Notes under the pieces: model-generated
What the model saw: only the letters and a program-made list of their open reading frames with translations
Database searches by the model: none
Told to the model about the DNA's origin: nothing
Part shown: one piece after another, positions 42,544-51,849 of the stretch
Position numbering within the stretch: position 1 is the first letter of the stretch
Layout of the letters: the number at the start of each line of letters is the position of its first letter
Source: Alkalicoccus urumqiensis
GTDB lineage: Bacteria; Bacillota; Bacilli; Bacillales; Salisediminibacteriaceae
NCBI RefSeq assembly: GCF_002993335.1
Contig: NZ_PVNS01000015.1
Span: forward strand, 1 to 64,000
Reading direction: 5' to 3'
Length of the DNA stretch: 64,000 bases
Made by a program: the position numbers and the translations under genes

Positions 42544-43533
42544 CTACGCCTGAACGACGGGCTCGTTGGAAAGCGCCCGGCGCACCCAGCGGTTGTTTTC
42601 GTAGGCAAGCTCGCGCAGGCGGAGACGTTCTGCAGAGCGCGGCCCGTTGTTTTTAATAATCTGCTTGAATTCATTCCAGTCCGGCTGCTCGTACTCCCAC
42701 TGCTCTTTTTCCTCATCGTAGCGGAGCGTATCATCCGGAATCGTGAGGCCGAGGGAGAAGACGCGCGGCAGGTATTTATCCAGAAACGCCTGGCGCAGCT
42801 CTTCGTTGGAGCTTTTGCGGATTTTGTATTTCGTCGTCACTTCCTGCTTCGAGGAGCCGGTTGTCTCTGCCGATCCCGGTCCGAAGAACATGAGAAGCGA
42901 CGGCCACCAGCGGTCGACGGCTTCCTGAAGCATCGCTTTCTGCTCCGGCGTGCCTTCCGCCAGTGCCATGACGATCGCTTCGCCGTGCTGGGCGTGGAAC
43001 ACTTCCTCTGCGCAGATGCGCTGCAGCGCCCGCTGATACGGGCCGTAGGAAGCATCGAGCATGTTCGTCTGGGAGATGATGGCCGCGCCGTCAACGAGCC
43101 AGCCGATGACGCCGGCATCCGCCCAGGTGCGCGTTTCCATATGAAACACGTTGTGGAATTTCAGGTCGCCGCTTAGCAGATCCATCATTAAATCTTCGCG
43201 GGAGCGGCCGTACGGTGCCATGAGGTCCTCTGCCACACGCAGCAGCAGCTGGCCGTGGCCCATTTCGTCCTGCACCTTCGCCATGATGCCGAGCTTCCGG
43301 TACAGCGTCGGTGCTTTCGGGACCCACTCCTTCTCTGGAAGCGCTCCCATAATTTCGCTGATGCCATGCATCGAAATGAGTTTTATCAGCGTCTGGCGGT
43401 ATTCTTCGGGCATCCAGTCGTCGGCTTCAATCTTTTCACCGTTTTCGATCCGTTCCATAAACTGCGCATACTTTGCCTCGTCTTCCACTGCTTCCGGCTC
43501 AGAGCCGTTGACGTGCTCGATGAAGTTATACAT
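42544..43533 (-). CDS. paaA: PaaA, catalytic diiron subunit of phenylacetyl-CoA epoxidase
   Basis: 329 residues. Ferritin-like diiron monooxygenase that forms ring-1,2-epoxyphenylacetyl-CoA from phenylacetyl-CoA, O2 and reducing power. Ligand regions include AKVQDEMGHGQLLLRVAEDLM (E-x-x-H) and CAEEVFHAQHGEAIVMALAEG (E-E-x-x-H). The start at 43533 (MYNFIEHV) is preferred to the GTG at 43542 because AAAGGAG then lies at 8 nt. First gene of the operon, behind a TTGCAA-N17-TATAAT promoter. Confidence 0.96.
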   Translation of the reverse strand: MYNFIEHVNGSEPEAVEDEAKYAQFMERIENGEKIEADDWMPEEYRQTLIKLISMHGISEIMGALPEKEWVPKAPTLYRKLGIMAKVQDEMGHGQLLLRVAEDLMAPYGRSREDLMMDLLSGDLKFHNVFHMETRTWADAGVIGWLVDGAAIISQTNMLDASYGPYQRALQRICAEEVFHAQHGEAIVMALAEGTPEQKAMLQEAVDRWWPSLLMFFGPGSAETTGSSKQEVTTKYKIRKSSNEELRQAFLDKYLPRVFSLGLTIPDDTLRYDEEKEQWEYEQPDWNEFKQIIKNNGPRSAERLRLRELAYENNRWVRRALSNEPVVQA

Positions 43534-43564
43534 GTGTGCCACTCCTTTATGACGATTATTTAAC

Positions 43565-43596
43565 GCAATTATATATTTACGTCATATAAATTGCAA
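43565..43596 (-). promoter_or_regulatory. paaA promoter overlapped by an inverted repeat
   Basis: On the minus strand TTGCAA (43591-43596) and TATAAT (43568-43573) are exactly 17 nt apart, an excellent sigma-A promoter. GCAATT-A-TATAT and ATATA-AATTGC (43565-43594) form an inverted repeat spanning the spacer and both edges, a good operator position; PaaX is the obvious candidate. The spacer contains ATATGACGTAAA. Confidence 0.75.
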
Positions 43597-43691
43597 CCGC
43601 TTTTTTTCTGAGAAAATCGTGTTCACGGAATAACTTCCTCTATATGCGCGCGTAGAAGCGGTATTTTTTCACGGAAAATTCGAAAAAATGA

Positions 43692-43706
43692 TTGACAGCG
43701 CTTTCA
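43692..43706 (+). promoter_or_regulatory. paaK promoter -35 fused with a cre (CcpA) site
   Basis: TTGACA (43692-43697) overlaps TGACAGCGCTTTCA (43693-43706), which matches the palindromic cre TGAAAGCGCTTTCA with one change. CcpA binding would cover the -35 box, giving glucose repression of paaK. GTATGACGAATC follows at about 43722, similar to the motif at the paaA promoter. Confidence 0.7.
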
Positions 43707-43780
43707 AAAATAGATAGGTTTAGTATGACGAATCAATCACATTACGTATTATTTTCATAATGAAAGGGGAAGGTGTTTTC

Positions 43781-45118
43781 ATGCCGTATCATCATCAGGT
43801 GGAGACGATGGCGCCCGAAGCCCGGGAAGCCCAGCAGCTCGTTTCCCTGCAGTCCACAGTCCGCCAAGCTTATGAAAATGTCCCATTCTACCGCAGTCAG
43901 CTCGATCAGGCCGGGGTGAAGCCGGAGGAAATTCAGTCGCTGAAAGACCTGCAGAAGCTTCCGTTTACGAAAAAGCATCATTTGCGGGAGCACTACCCAT
44001 TCGGTCTGCTTGCCGTCCCGCTCTCCGACGTAAAGCGCCTGCACGGCTCTTCCGGCACGAGCGGAAAGCCGACGATCGTCGCCTATACGGAGGAAGACCT
44101 GGAGCAGTGGGCGGATATCGTTGCCCGGGCGATTTACATGGCCGGCGGCCGTCCGGGGGACCTTCTGCACAACGCGTACGGCTACGGGCTGTTTACCGGC
44201 GGCCTCGGACTGCATGACGGCTCCGAGAAGCTCGGCTGTACGACGGTGCCTATCTCCGGCGGCAACACGCAGCGCCAGATCACGCTGATCCAGGATTTTC
44301 AGCCGACGATTATCTGCGGCACCCCGTCCTACGTCATGAACATCGGGGAAACGATGCAGAAAATGGGCATCGATCCGCGGGAGACGTCGATTGAGTACGC
44401 CATTCTCGGTTCCGAACCGTGGACGGAGGAAATGCGTCAGTCGCTGGAGAAGATGTTTGATATGAAGGCGATGGATATTTACGGACTCAGCGAAGTGATC
44501 GGACCGGGTGTCGCGATGGAATGCGTCGACGGCCAGAACGGACTGCACATTGCCGAGGATCAGTTTTATCCGGAAATCATCGACCCGGAAACGCTCCAGC
44601 CGCTTCCCGACGGCGAAGAAGGCGAGCTCGTTTTCACGAGTCTGCAGAAGCAGGCGCTGCCGGTGCTCCGCTACCGCACCGGGGATCTCTGCTCCCTGAC
44701 GCGGGAGACGTGCAGCTGCGGCCGGACGACGGTGCGGATGAGCCGGATCAAAGGGCGGATCGATGACATGATTATCGTCCGCGGCGTGAACGTGTTCCCA
44801 TCAGAATTCGAGCGCTATATTCTGCAGAACGAAGAGCTCGAGTGCCACTACCAGATCAACCTGCGGAAAAAGGGATCGATGGATACGGTGTCGCTCGACG
44901 TCGAAGTCAACCATCAGTTCTTCGACTGCCTCGACAATCCGTCGTTCACCTGCAGCGAAGCGCGCCGGCTGAAACGGCGCATCGAGTCCCAGCTGAAAAA
45001 CGAAGCCCTCGTCTCCGTCGACGTGACGCTGAAAGCACCCGGCACGATGCCGCGCTTTGAAGGAAAAGCGAAGCGCGTCAAGGATCTCCGCCAGGATCCC
45101 GAAGCAGTGACGCCCTGA
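43781..45118 (+). CDS. paaK: Phenylacetate-CoA ligase
   Basis: 445 residues, adenylate-forming enzyme. Signatures: LHGSSGTSGKPTIVAYT (ATP loop), AYGYGLFTGGLGLHDGSEKLG, IYGLSEVIGPGVAMEC, LRYRTGDLC and the cysteine-rich CSCGRTTVRMSRIKGRIDDMIIVRGVNVFPSEFE with the C-terminal domain. It activates phenylacetate with CoA and ATP, the entry step to the Paa pathway. Start 43781 is chosen for GGGGAAGGTG; the ATG-like start at 43760 has none. Divergent from paaA, with its own cre-linked promoter. Confidence 0.96.
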   Translation: MPYHHQVETMAPEAREAQQLVSLQSTVRQAYENVPFYRSQLDQAGVKPEEIQSLKDLQKLPFTKKHHLREHYPFGLLAVPLSDVKRLHGSSGTSGKPTIVAYTEEDLEQWADIVARAIYMAGGRPGDLLHNAYGYGLFTGGLGLHDGSEKLGCTTVPISGGNTQRQITLIQDFQPTIICGTPSYVMNIGETMQKMGIDPRETSIEYAILGSEPWTEEMRQSLEKMFDMKAMDIYGLSEVIGPGVAMECVDGQNGLHIAEDQFYPEIIDPETLQPLPDGEEGELVFTSLQKQALPVLRYRTGDLCSLTRETCSCGRTTVRMSRIKGRIDDMIIVRGVNVFPSEFERYILQNEELECHYQINLRKKGSMDTVSLDVEVNHQFFDCLDNPSFTCSEARRLKRRIESQLKNEALVSVDVTLKAPGTMPRFEGKAKRVKDLRQDPEAVTP

Positions 45119-45136
45119 AGACGACGCGTGTACATG

Positions 45137-45169
45137 AGAGAAAGCCTGACCCGGGCTTTCTCTTTTTTT
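45137..45169 (+). terminator. paaK terminator
   Basis: GAGAAAGCC pairs with GGCTTTCTC, followed by TTTTTTT. Confidence 0.93.
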
Positions 45170-45206
45170 GGTTTCAGTGGTTCTGCATGCGTTGGATGGA
45201 AAAACG

Positions 45207-45379
45207 CGGACCAGGTCTGCAGGCTTTCGGACCAGGAGCAGTGCTTCGCGGACAAAAAAAGGCTGTCCGCGGAACACGATCCCCACGAACCGGACCAGGC
45301 GGCCTGTATCGGACCAGCATATGCGCCCGGCGGACCATCTTCTGCGCCGATCGGACCAGCATTCACCTCTACCGGACCA
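45207..45379 (+). repeat. Nine-box periodic element, CGGACCA family, copy A3
   Basis: Boxes start at 45207, 45228, 45249, 45270, 45291, 45310, 45331, 45352 and 45373: steps 21,21,21,21,19,21,21,21. Box 3 is CGGACAA and box 4 CGGAACA, the same two positions that are degenerate in A2 (and box 3 in A1). It lies between the convergent paaK and phenylalanine dehydrogenase genes. Confidence 0.94.
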
Positions 45380-45390
45380 GCGTGGTTGCA

Positions 45391-45420
45391 GCAGATGGCG
45401 GGCGGATCTCGGCCCGCGGT
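45391..45420 (+). other. GCAGATGGC stem-loop tail after element A3
   Basis: GCAGATGGCGGGC, a 7-nt loop and GGCCCGCGGT: GCGGGC pairs with GCCCGC. It begins 11 nt after the last box. The same layout is near A2 and C2. Confidence 0.6.
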
Positions 45421-45437
45421 TATTTTTCACGTGCTTC

Positions 45438-45458
45438 AGCCGGGCAGAGCGCCCGGCT
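45438..45458 (-). terminator. Hairpin at the phenylalanine dehydrogenase 3' end
   Basis: AGCCGGGC and GCCCGGCT pair perfectly around a 5-nt loop just after the stop at 45466. The U-tract is poor on both strands. Confidence 0.5.
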
Positions 45459-45465
45459 GTGTCGG

Positions 45466-46611
45466 TTATCCTTTAATGTTCCACTTCGGCCGCTTTGCGG
45501 AGGTGAAGAAGTTGTTGCCGCGGGCGCGTTCCTGCAGGCGCTGTTCGCACATGCGGTCGGCGGCTTCCACGGTGGTGATCTGATCGAGCCGGGACTGGGA
45601 GATGACTTCGGCGATCGACGTGAAGATCGCGTTCGTCTTTTTTAAGACGCGCTCTCTGCTGCCGCCGTACAGTTCATCCGCCACTTGAATCAGTCCGCCG
45701 CCGTTGACGATGTAGTCCGGCGCATACAGAATGCCCCGCTCCTGCAGCCAGCTGCCGTGCTCCCTGGAGGCCAGCTGGTTGTTCGCTGCACCCACCACCG
45801 CGCGGACCTTCAGCTGTGGAATCGTCGTGTCATTCAGCACACCGCCCATCGCACACGGCACAAGCACATCCGCTTCAACAGCGAAAATAGCGTCCCCATC
45901 CACCCGGTGAAACGTCCCCGGCGTTCCTTCAGCATAGCGGCTCATCGCTTCCAGCGCGTCATCCGACAAATCCGCAGCATACACGTCGGCGCCGTCGTCC
46001 AGTAAATGCGCGGCGACTTTCCCGCCGACTTTACCGAGCCCCTGCACTGCATACGTGCGGCCGCCGAGCGCCGTCGTGCCGAACAGACTTTCATTTACCG
46101 CACGGAGGCTGTTTAAGACGCCTGCAGTGGTCGGAATCGAAGAATCGCCGCTGCCGCCGTAAGCTTCCGGTACGCCGACGATGCATTCGGTCTCCTTCAG
46201 CGCGTGTGAGAAATCCTCCATCGTCGTTCCCATGTCGGTGCCGGTGTAAAAACGGCCCTGCAGCGAAGCGACGAACCGGCCGAACGCACGGAACATTGCC
46301 GGTGATTTATCTTTCTGCGGATCGCCGATGATCACGGCTTTCCCTCCGCCGAAATCGACATCTGCAGCGGCGCATTTCTGCGTCATGCCGCGCGACAGGC
46401 GCAGGACGTCTTCGAGCGCCGCCTCGGTCGTTTCGTACGGATGCATTCGGCAGCCACCGAGCGCCGGACCGAGCGTCGTATCGTGAATCGCAATGATGGC
46501 GCGCAGACCGGTCGCCGGATCGTTGCAGAAAACGACCTGTTCATGTTCTTCCATCCGGGTAAACACGTCCGGCTGCAGGCGGGACATTTCTGTTGTTTGT
46601 GTTTTCATCAT
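45466..46611 (-). CDS. pdh: Phenylalanine dehydrogenase
   Basis: 381 residues, NAD-dependent amino-acid dehydrogenase, Phe + NAD+ to phenylpyruvate + NH4+. Family signatures: [43 protein letters not shown] with catalytic Lys, [12 protein letters not shown] and [23 protein letters not shown] and the C-terminal KRPKWNIKG match phenylalanine dehydrogenases (Lysinibacillus type) rather than leucine dehydrogenases, which carry AAAGLNLGGGK and end differently. Proximity to paa genes and a 2-oxoacid dehydrogenase supports a role in phenylalanine breakdown. Start at 46611 or 46608. Confidence 0.9.
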   Translation of the reverse strand: MMKTQTTEMSRLQPDVFTRMEEHEQVVFCNDPATGLRAIIAIHDTTLGPALGGCRMHPYETTEAALEDVLRLSRGMTQKCAAADVDFGGGKAVIIGDPQKDKSPAMFRAFGRFVASLQGRFYTGTDMGTTMEDFSHALKETECIVGVPEAYGGSGDSSIPTTAGVLNSLRAVNESLFGTTALGGRTYAVQGLGKVGGKVAAHLLDDGADVYAADLSDDALEAMSRYAEGTPGTFHRVDGDAIFAVEADVLVPCAMGGVLNDTTIPQLKVRAVVGAANNQLASREHGSWLQERGILYAPDYIVNGGGLIQVADELYGGSRERVLKKTNAIFTSIAEVISQSRLDQITTVEAADRMCEQRLQERARGNNFFTSAKRPKWNIKG

Positions 46612-46641
46612 CAGTACCAGCCTTTCGTTAAAAGCGCGGCA

Positions 46642-46670
46642 GCGGAAGCGGAAGACTCCGCTCCTTCCGC
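46642..46670 (-). terminator. Possible terminator of the symporter gene
   Basis: GCGGAAG/CTTCCGC with inner AGCGGA/TCCGCT form a hairpin right after the stop at 46678; TTTT lies about 10 nt further on the minus strand. Confidence 0.5.
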
Positions 46671-46677
46671 CCGCAGA

Positions 46678-48048
46678 TTATTTAGATGCGAATGCGATCT
46701 CAAAAATGAAGCTGAACACGCCGGCTACGTCCAGGAAGACGAGCAGGATAACGACCGGAGCGACGTAGCGGATGAAAATAAACCATCCGGTAAACAGGCG
46801 GCGTCCGAGGTGCTCTTCCTGACGGAGCTCTTCAAACAGCTCTTTCCGGCTCATTTTCAGCGGCACAAACACAGCAATGAGGAATGCGCCGAGCGGCATG
46901 AGAATGTTACTGACAAGGAAATCCATGTTGTCGAAAACCGTCCGTCCGAAGACGAGGAAGTTTCCGCCGACTCCGAACGACAGCGCCGATGGAATGCCGA
47001 CGATGAAAATGAGAATTCCGAAAAGCCACGTCGATTTCGTCCGGCGGGACGCATCCCCCTTCGTATGGGCGGCCACGATGACTTCCAGCATGGAAAACGC
47101 CGAGGTGAGTGTGGCAAACAGGAACAGAAGGAGGAAAATGACGAGAAAGAACATGCCGAATGCCATCTGGTCGAACACGGCCGGCAGCACGTTGAACAAC
47201 AGCGCCGGTCCTTCCGCCGGATCCATGCCGAAGGTGAAGACGCCCGGGAAGATCGCGATGCCGGCGAGAAAAGCGACGACAAACGTGAGCAGGACGATTG
47301 AGAAGGCAGACTGGATCAGGTTCTCTTTTTTCGATAAGTAGGAGCTGTACGTCACCATGACGGAGACGCCGACGCTCAGAGCGAAAAAGGACTGCCCCAT
47401 GGCGTACAGCAGCGTTTCCGACGTGATGCTGCCGAAGTCCGGTACGAGAAAGAACTGCAGGCCTTCTGCGGCACCGTCGAGTGTGACGGAGCGGATGACG
47501 AGAATGAGAAAGCAGACGAACAGGGCCGGCATCATGATCAGACTGGCGCGCTCGATGCCTTTTTTAATCCCTTTGGAGACGACGAGAACGGCAATGAGGA
47601 TAAACGCCAGCTGCGCCGTGAGCGCAAGCGCCGGGTTGCCGATCGTCGCGCCGAATGTCGCACCGTAGCCTTCCTCCCCGAGGCCGGACAGTCTGCCGCC
47701 GAGCCCCATGACGAGGTAGATGAGCACCCAGCCGCCGACAACGCTGTAAAAGGAAAGCAACAGAAAACAGGTGACGATACCGAGTTTGCCGACGCCGCCC
47801 CAGCGCGTCCCCGGTGCAATCGTCCGGTAGGCGTCGATGGCGTTTTTCTGCGTGCGCCGGCCGATAATGAACTCCCCGATCAGAAGCGGCAGGCCGATTA
47901 ACAGCGTAAAGCCGATAAAGATGAGAAAGAATGCCGCACCGCCGCTCGTTCCGGCGATGTACGGAAATTTCCAAATCGCGCCGAGTCCGACGGCAGAGCC
48001 GGCAGCTGCCAGCACAAATGCAAGTTTTGAAGACCACTGTTGATTCAT
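46678..48048 (-). CDS. Sodium-dependent amino-acid symporter (NSS/SNF family)
   Basis: 456 residues with 11 hydrophobic segments, the short bacterial form. TM1 has the conserved unwound [17 protein letters not shown] (Na+ and substrate site) and [10 protein letters not shown] follows. The family includes MhsT and Tyt1, which take up hydrophobic and aromatic amino acids. Next to phenylalanine dehydrogenase and in the same orientation, it is a likely phenylalanine/tyrosine importer; Na+ coupling suits an alkaliphile. A cre-like site lies 80 nt upstream. Confidence 0.9.
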   Translation of the reverse strand: MNQQWSSKLAFVLAAAGSAVGLGAIWKFPYIAGTSGGAAFFLIFIGFTLLIGLPLLIGEFIIGRRTQKNAIDAYRTIAPGTRWGGVGKLGIVTCFLLLSFYSVVGGWVLIYLVMGLGGRLSGLGEEGYGATFGATIGNPALALTAQLAFILIAVLVVSKGIKKGIERASLIMMPALFVCFLILVIRSVTLDGAAEGLQFFLVPDFGSITSETLLYAMGQSFFALSVGVSVMVTYSSYLSKKENLIQSAFSIVLLTFVVAFLAGIAIFPGVFTFGMDPAEGPALLFNVLPAVFDQMAFGMFFLVIFLLLFLFATLTSAFSMLEVIVAAHTKGDASRRTKSTWLFGILIFIVGIPSALSFGVGGNFLVFGRTVFDNMDFLVSNILMPLGAFLIAVFVPLKMSRKELFEELRQEEHLGRRLFTGWFIFIRYVAPVVILLVFLDVAGVFSFIFEIAFASK

Positions 48049-48127
48049 CGTATCTCTCCCTTAAATCATAGATTTGCTCCGCAGCAGACGTGCTGCCGGA
48101 GCTGTGTCCCAGGTTGTACATAAGTAA

Positions 48128-48141
48128 GATAACGCTTACAA
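48128..48141 (-). promoter_or_regulatory. cre-like site upstream of the symporter
   Basis: On the minus strand TGTAAGCGTTATCT fits cre TGNAANCGNNNNCA except for the last base. It lies 80 nt upstream of the symporter start. Confidence 0.4.
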
Positions 48142-48182
48142 AAAGGCGTGGACCGGGAGCGCGGGCATCCGGCCCTGCGCCC
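48140..48182 (-). terminator. Possible terminator of the 2-oxoacid dehydrogenase operon
   Basis: On the minus strand GGGCGCAGGGC pairs with GCCCGCGCTCCC (imperfect), with a TTTTTG tract about 10 nt later. Confidence 0.45.
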
Positions 48183-48204
48183 TGCCGTCCTGACGATTTT
48201 CCGG

Positions 48205-49620
48205 TCAGGAGGGCACGTGGATGGCATGGCCGAGCGCCTGCTCGCACGCTTCCATCCAGCCTTCGGAGAGTGTCGGATGCGGATGGACCGTCCAGGCGAC
48301 ATCCTCGACGCGTGCTGCGAGCTCCAGTGCAAGTGCGCCTTCGCTGATCGTATTGACTGCATCCGGGCCGACCGCGTGAAAGCCGAGAAGCACGTGGCTG
48401 TCCGCATCGACAACGACTTCCGCGAATCCTTCCGCCTGCTCCGACGCAAGCGCGTAGCCGTTATGCTGCATCGGGAAGCGGCCGGTTTTCACGTTGTATC
48501 CATCAGCCTCCGCTTCCTCCTTCGTCCGTCCGACGCCCGCAATCTGCGGATCGGAGAAAATGACGTACGGAATGAACGCCGAATCCACCGCACGGTTCAT
48601 GCCGCCGATCACTTCCGCTGCCACTTTCCCCTGCTTCGACGCTTTATGGGCAAGCGCCGGTCCCGGTGTAATATCACCGATGGCATAAATGTGGGAGACG
48701 TTCGTCCGGCACTGCATATCGACCGGAATCATCCCGTTCTCCTCGACTTCCACCCCTGCCTGGGATAAGCCGAGGCCGTCGGTATTCGGCTTCCGCCCGA
48801 CGGTGACGAGCACGTAGTCCACCTGCTTTTCGATCGTCTCCTCCGTAGTCTCGACCGAAAGCGACACTCCGTCTGCTTCCGCTGTCAACGACGAAAGCGA
48901 CGCGCCGGTAAGCACCGTCATCTGCTTATCCGCTTTTTTCGCCACGACCCGGCTCAGGTGCGGGGCAGCAGCCGGCAGAATCTCCGGTGCCGCTTCGATC
49001 AGCGTCACGTCGGTGCCGGCTTTCGCCAGCGCACTGCCGAGCTCGACGCCGATGTAGCCGCCGCCGATAACGGCAAGCGACGCGGGCAGCTCTTCAAGCG
49101 ACAGAAGCGATGTAGAATCGAGCACGCGGCGGTGATCCACCGGGGCAAATCCCGGATGAACCGGGGAGGAGCCGGTGGCAATCACCGCTTCCTGAAACCG
49201 GTAGTATTCCATGTCGCCGTCTGTCTCCACGCCGATGCGGTCGTCGGAGAAAAAGCTCGCTTTCCCGCGGACGATCGTCACCTGCTGGCGGCGGCACAGT
49301 CCTTCCACTCCCTGCTCGAGCGTCTGCACCACGCTTTGCTTCCATTCCTGCCACGCGCCCATATCGAGCGCCGGCGCTTTCTCCAGCCCGCGGATCCCCA
49401 TCGTGGACGCATGCGCCGCTTTCTCCATCGTCTCCGCTGTATGAATCAGCGCCTTGGATGGAATGCAGCCCCGGTGCAGGCACGCCCCGCCGAGCGCTTC
49501 TTTTTCCACGAGCACTACCGACTTCCCGAGCTGCCCGAGGCGGATCGCCGCCGCGTAGCCTCCCGGACCGCCGCCGATGACGACAACGTCTGTTTCGACT
49601 GCTACTTCTCCTACTACCAT
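48205..49620 (-). CDS. Dihydrolipoyl dehydrogenase (E3)
   Basis: 471 residues. FAD fold VVVIGGGPGGYAAAIRLGQLG. The redox disulfide is Cys47-Cys52 in GGACLHRGCIPSK. NAD fold VIGGGYIGVELGSALAKAG; central YAIGDITPGPALAHKA; C-terminal VHPHPTLSE carries the His-Glu pair. It reoxidises dihydrolipoamide of the E2 encoded next door. Last gene of a four-gene operon; it starts on the nucleotide after the E2 stop. Confidence 0.94.
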   Translation of the reverse strand: MVVGEVAVETDVVVIGGGPGGYAAAIRLGQLGKSVVLVEKEALGGACLHRGCIPSKALIHTAETMEKAAHASTMGIRGLEKAPALDMGAWQEWKQSVVQTLEQGVEGLCRRQQVTIVRGKASFFSDDRIGVETDGDMEYYRFQEAVIATGSSPVHPGFAPVDHRRVLDSTSLLSLEELPASLAVIGGGYIGVELGSALAKAGTDVTLIEAAPEILPAAAPHLSRVVAKKADKQMTVLTGASLSSLTAEADGVSLSVETTEETIEKQVDYVLVTVGRKPNTDGLGLSQAGVEVEENGMIPVDMQCRTNVSHIYAIGDITPGPALAHKASKQGKVAAEVIGGMNRAVDSAFIPYVIFSDPQIAGVGRTKEEAEADGYNVKTGRFPMQHNGYALASEQAEGFAEVVVDADSHVLLGFHAVGPDAVNTISEGALALELAARVEDVAWTVHPHPTLSEGWMEACEQALGHAIHVPS

Positions 49621-50844
49621 TTATCTCATCTCCAGCATCAATAGATTCGGCTGCTCGATCAGCTGCTTGATCCGGTTCGTAAACCGCACCGCCGTGCTCC
49701 CGTCGATCAGCCGGTGGTCGAAGGAAAGCGACATATTCATGCAGTGGCGGATGACCCCTTCCCAGTCCCGCACGACCATCTTCGGCTCCATTTTGTGCAG
49801 TGCGAGAATCGCCGCTTCCGGATGATTGATGATCGGTGTCGCCGTTGTCGAGCCGATCGGCCCCATGTTGCTGATCGTAAACGTACTGCCGCGCATCTGC
49901 TGCGGCGTCACCGTCCCATTTCTCGCCGCCTCGGCAAGGGCACGCACCTCCCGTGCAATCTCGGTCAGCGTCTTTTGATCTGCGTGATGAATCACCGGCA
50001 CGAGAAGCCCCTGCGGCGTATCCGCAGCAATCCCGATATGGTATTCCTTCTTCAACACAATCTCGTCGGCCGTCTCATCCAGCGACGCATTCAGCATTTC
50101 AAACTCCCGGAGCGCCACCGCCACCGCCTTAATGAAAAACGGCAGGAACGTCATCTTTACATCCGACTCCCCGAGCGTCTCCTGAATCCGGCGCCGGAGC
50201 GTGCGGAGCTCCTCCATATCCAGCTCATCCGTATGCGTCACATGCGGAATCGACGCCACCGCCTTCTGCATATGATTCGCAATCGCCCGGCGCACCCCGC
50301 TCATCGGAATCCGCTTTTCCTTCTCCCCGGACACAGGGGAAAACGGCGTTTCCTGCTGCGGCGCAGGCGCCTTGTCCTCCGCTGGTGCTTCTTTATACTG
50401 ACGCAGGTCCGCTTCGGTCACCCGGCCGGCAGGACCCGTGCCGCTCACCTGTTCAAGATCGATGTTTTCATCGCGGGCCATCTGCCGGACAAACGGTGTT
50501 GCAAGCGCCCGGCCGATGTCCGGTACAGGCGGAGCGGCAGGTGCCGGCGCGGATGCTGCTTTCTGTTCCGGTGCGGTTTCGTTCTGCGCTGGTGCTGCTT
50601 CTTTCTCTGCACCGTCCCCGATCGTAAACAGCACACTGCCGACTTCCACGACTTCGCCGACGGGATAGAAGATTTTTTGAATCGTTCCGCCTGTCGGTGC
50701 CGTAAGCTCCGCATTCACTTTATCCGTCTGCACTTCCAGCACCGGATCGTCCTGCTTTACTTCATCGCCTTCTTCAATAAACCAGTTGATAATTTCCCCT
50801 TCGTGCATGCCTTCCCCGACATCGGGGAGTTTAAATTCCACCAT
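49621..50844 (-). CDS. 2-oxoacid dehydrogenase acyltransferase (E2)
   Basis: 407 residues. One lipoyl domain (lipoyl-Lys42 in VQTDKVNAEL), an Ala/Pro-rich linker, a peripheral-subunit-binding domain (IGRALATPFVRQMARDENIDLEQVSGTGPAGRVTEADL, about 108-150) and a catalytic domain ending SFDHRLIDGS with the active His/Asp. The layout with one lipoyl domain suits branched-chain or other acyltransferases and many Bacillaceae E2s. Substrate (branched-chain acyl versus phenylacetyl) not set by sequence. Confidence 0.92.
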   Translation of the reverse strand: MVEFKLPDVGEGMHEGEIINWFIEEGDEVKQDDPVLEVQTDKVNAELTAPTGGTIQKIFYPVGEVVEVGSVLFTIGDGAEKEAAPAQNETAPEQKAASAPAPAAPPVPDIGRALATPFVRQMARDENIDLEQVSGTGPAGRVTEADLRQYKEAPAEDKAPAPQQETPFSPVSGEKEKRIPMSGVRRAIANHMQKAVASIPHVTHTDELDMEELRTLRRRIQETLGESDVKMTFLPFFIKAVAVALREFEMLNASLDETADEIVLKKEYHIGIAADTPQGLLVPVIHHADQKTLTEIAREVRALAEAARNGTVTPQQMRGSTFTISNMGPIGSTTATPIINHPEAAILALHKMEPKMVVRDWEGVIRHCMNMSLSFDHRLIDGSTAVRFTNRIKQLIEQPNLLMLEMR

Positions 50845-50862
50845 GCTGCCCGCTCCCTTCCG

Positions 50863-51849
50863 TTAAAACGTCATTGCCTTTTCCACCGCATTCGCCATCC
50901 GTCCGGCGTCCGGAAGGTACAGATCCTCCACCATAAACTGCGGCACCGGTACGTCGTAACCAGCGACGCGCTGCACCGGCGCACGCAGATACACGAGCGC
51001 TTCTTCATTGATGACAGCGGTAATTTCTGCACCGAGTCCGCCGGTTTTATGGGCTTCGTGCATGACGGCAGCACGCCCCGTTTTCTTGACCGATTCGATA
51101 ATCGTCTCCCGGTCGAACGGATAAATCGTACGCAGGTCGATCACTTCACAGGACCAGCCTTTCTCTTTTTCCATCCGTTCGGCCGCTTTCACCGCTTCGC
51201 GCACCATGCTTCCCCAGGCGACCATCGTCAGGTCGCTTCCTTCCCGGACGACCGCTGCTTTTCCGAGCGGAATCTCGTAGCTTTCGGCAGGCACGTCCTG
51301 CTTGAACGCCCGGTACAGCTTCGTATCCTCTAAAAAGAGCACCGGGTCCGGGTCCTTTACTGCCGCATGAAACAAGCCTTTGGCGTCATATGGATTTCCC
51401 GGCGCCACCACTTTCAGCCCCGGCGTCTGCACGAAAAAGGATTCGACGCTTTCCGAATGAAGCTCCGGTCCGCGGATGCCGGCACCATACGGCGCACGGA
51501 TCACCATCGGCAGGTGGAACTGGCCGCGCGTCCGGTAGCGCATCCGCGCCGCGTGCGAGACGAGCTGTTCGAATCCCGGGTAGATGAACGCGAGAAACTG
51601 AATTTCCACAATCGGCTTTTTGCCGTTTAAAGCGAGACCGATCGACGAGCCGATAATACCTGCTTCCGCAAGCGGGGTGTCGATGACGCGGGACGGGCCG
51701 AACGTCTCGTAAAGACCGTCCGTCGCCCGGAACACACCGCCGTTTTTCCCGATATCCTCCCCGAGAAGAAGCGTGTCGCTGTCCATCTCCATCCGTTCAT
51801 GCATCGCTTCATTCACTGCCTGAAGCATCGTGATGTTCCGTGTACTCAT
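50863..51849 (-). CDS. 2-oxoacid dehydrogenase E1 beta subunit
   Basis: 328 residues. Transketolase-like pyrimidine-binding fold: LLGEDIGKNGGVFRATDGL, GSSIGLALNGKKPIVEIQFLAFIYPGFEQLVSHAARMRYRT and the C-terminal RAAVMHEAHKTGGLGAEI. With E1 alpha it forms the ThDP-dependent decarboxylase. Its ATG overlaps the E1-alpha stop by 4 nt, so the two are coupled for 1:1 synthesis. Confidence 0.94.
   Translation of the reverse strand: MSTRNITMLQAVNEAMHERMEMDSDTLLLGEDIGKNGGVFRATDGLYETFGPSRVIDTPLAEAGIIGSSIGLALNGKKPIVEIQFLAFIYPGFEQLVSHAARMRYRTRGQFHLPMVIRAPYGAGIRGPELHSESVESFFVQTPGLKVVAPGNPYDAKGLFHAAVKDPDPVLFLEDTKLYRAFKQDVPAESYEIPLGKAAVVREGSDLTMVAWGSMVREAVKAAERMEKEKGWSCEVIDLRTIYPFDRETIIESVKKTGRAAVMHEAHKTGGLGAEITAVINEEALVYLRAPVQRVAGYDVPVPQFMVEDLYLPDAGRMANAVEKAMTF

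Noticed and set aside
45466-46611. Leucine dehydrogenase for the amino-acid dehydrogenase
   Set aside because: The region [24 protein letters not shown] and the KRPKWNIKG end match phenylalanine dehydrogenases, not leucine dehydrogenases.
49714-51333. 539-codon plus-strand open frame opposite E2/E1 beta
   Set aside because: Antisense of two well-recognised genes; His/Arg-rich composition typical of shadow frames.
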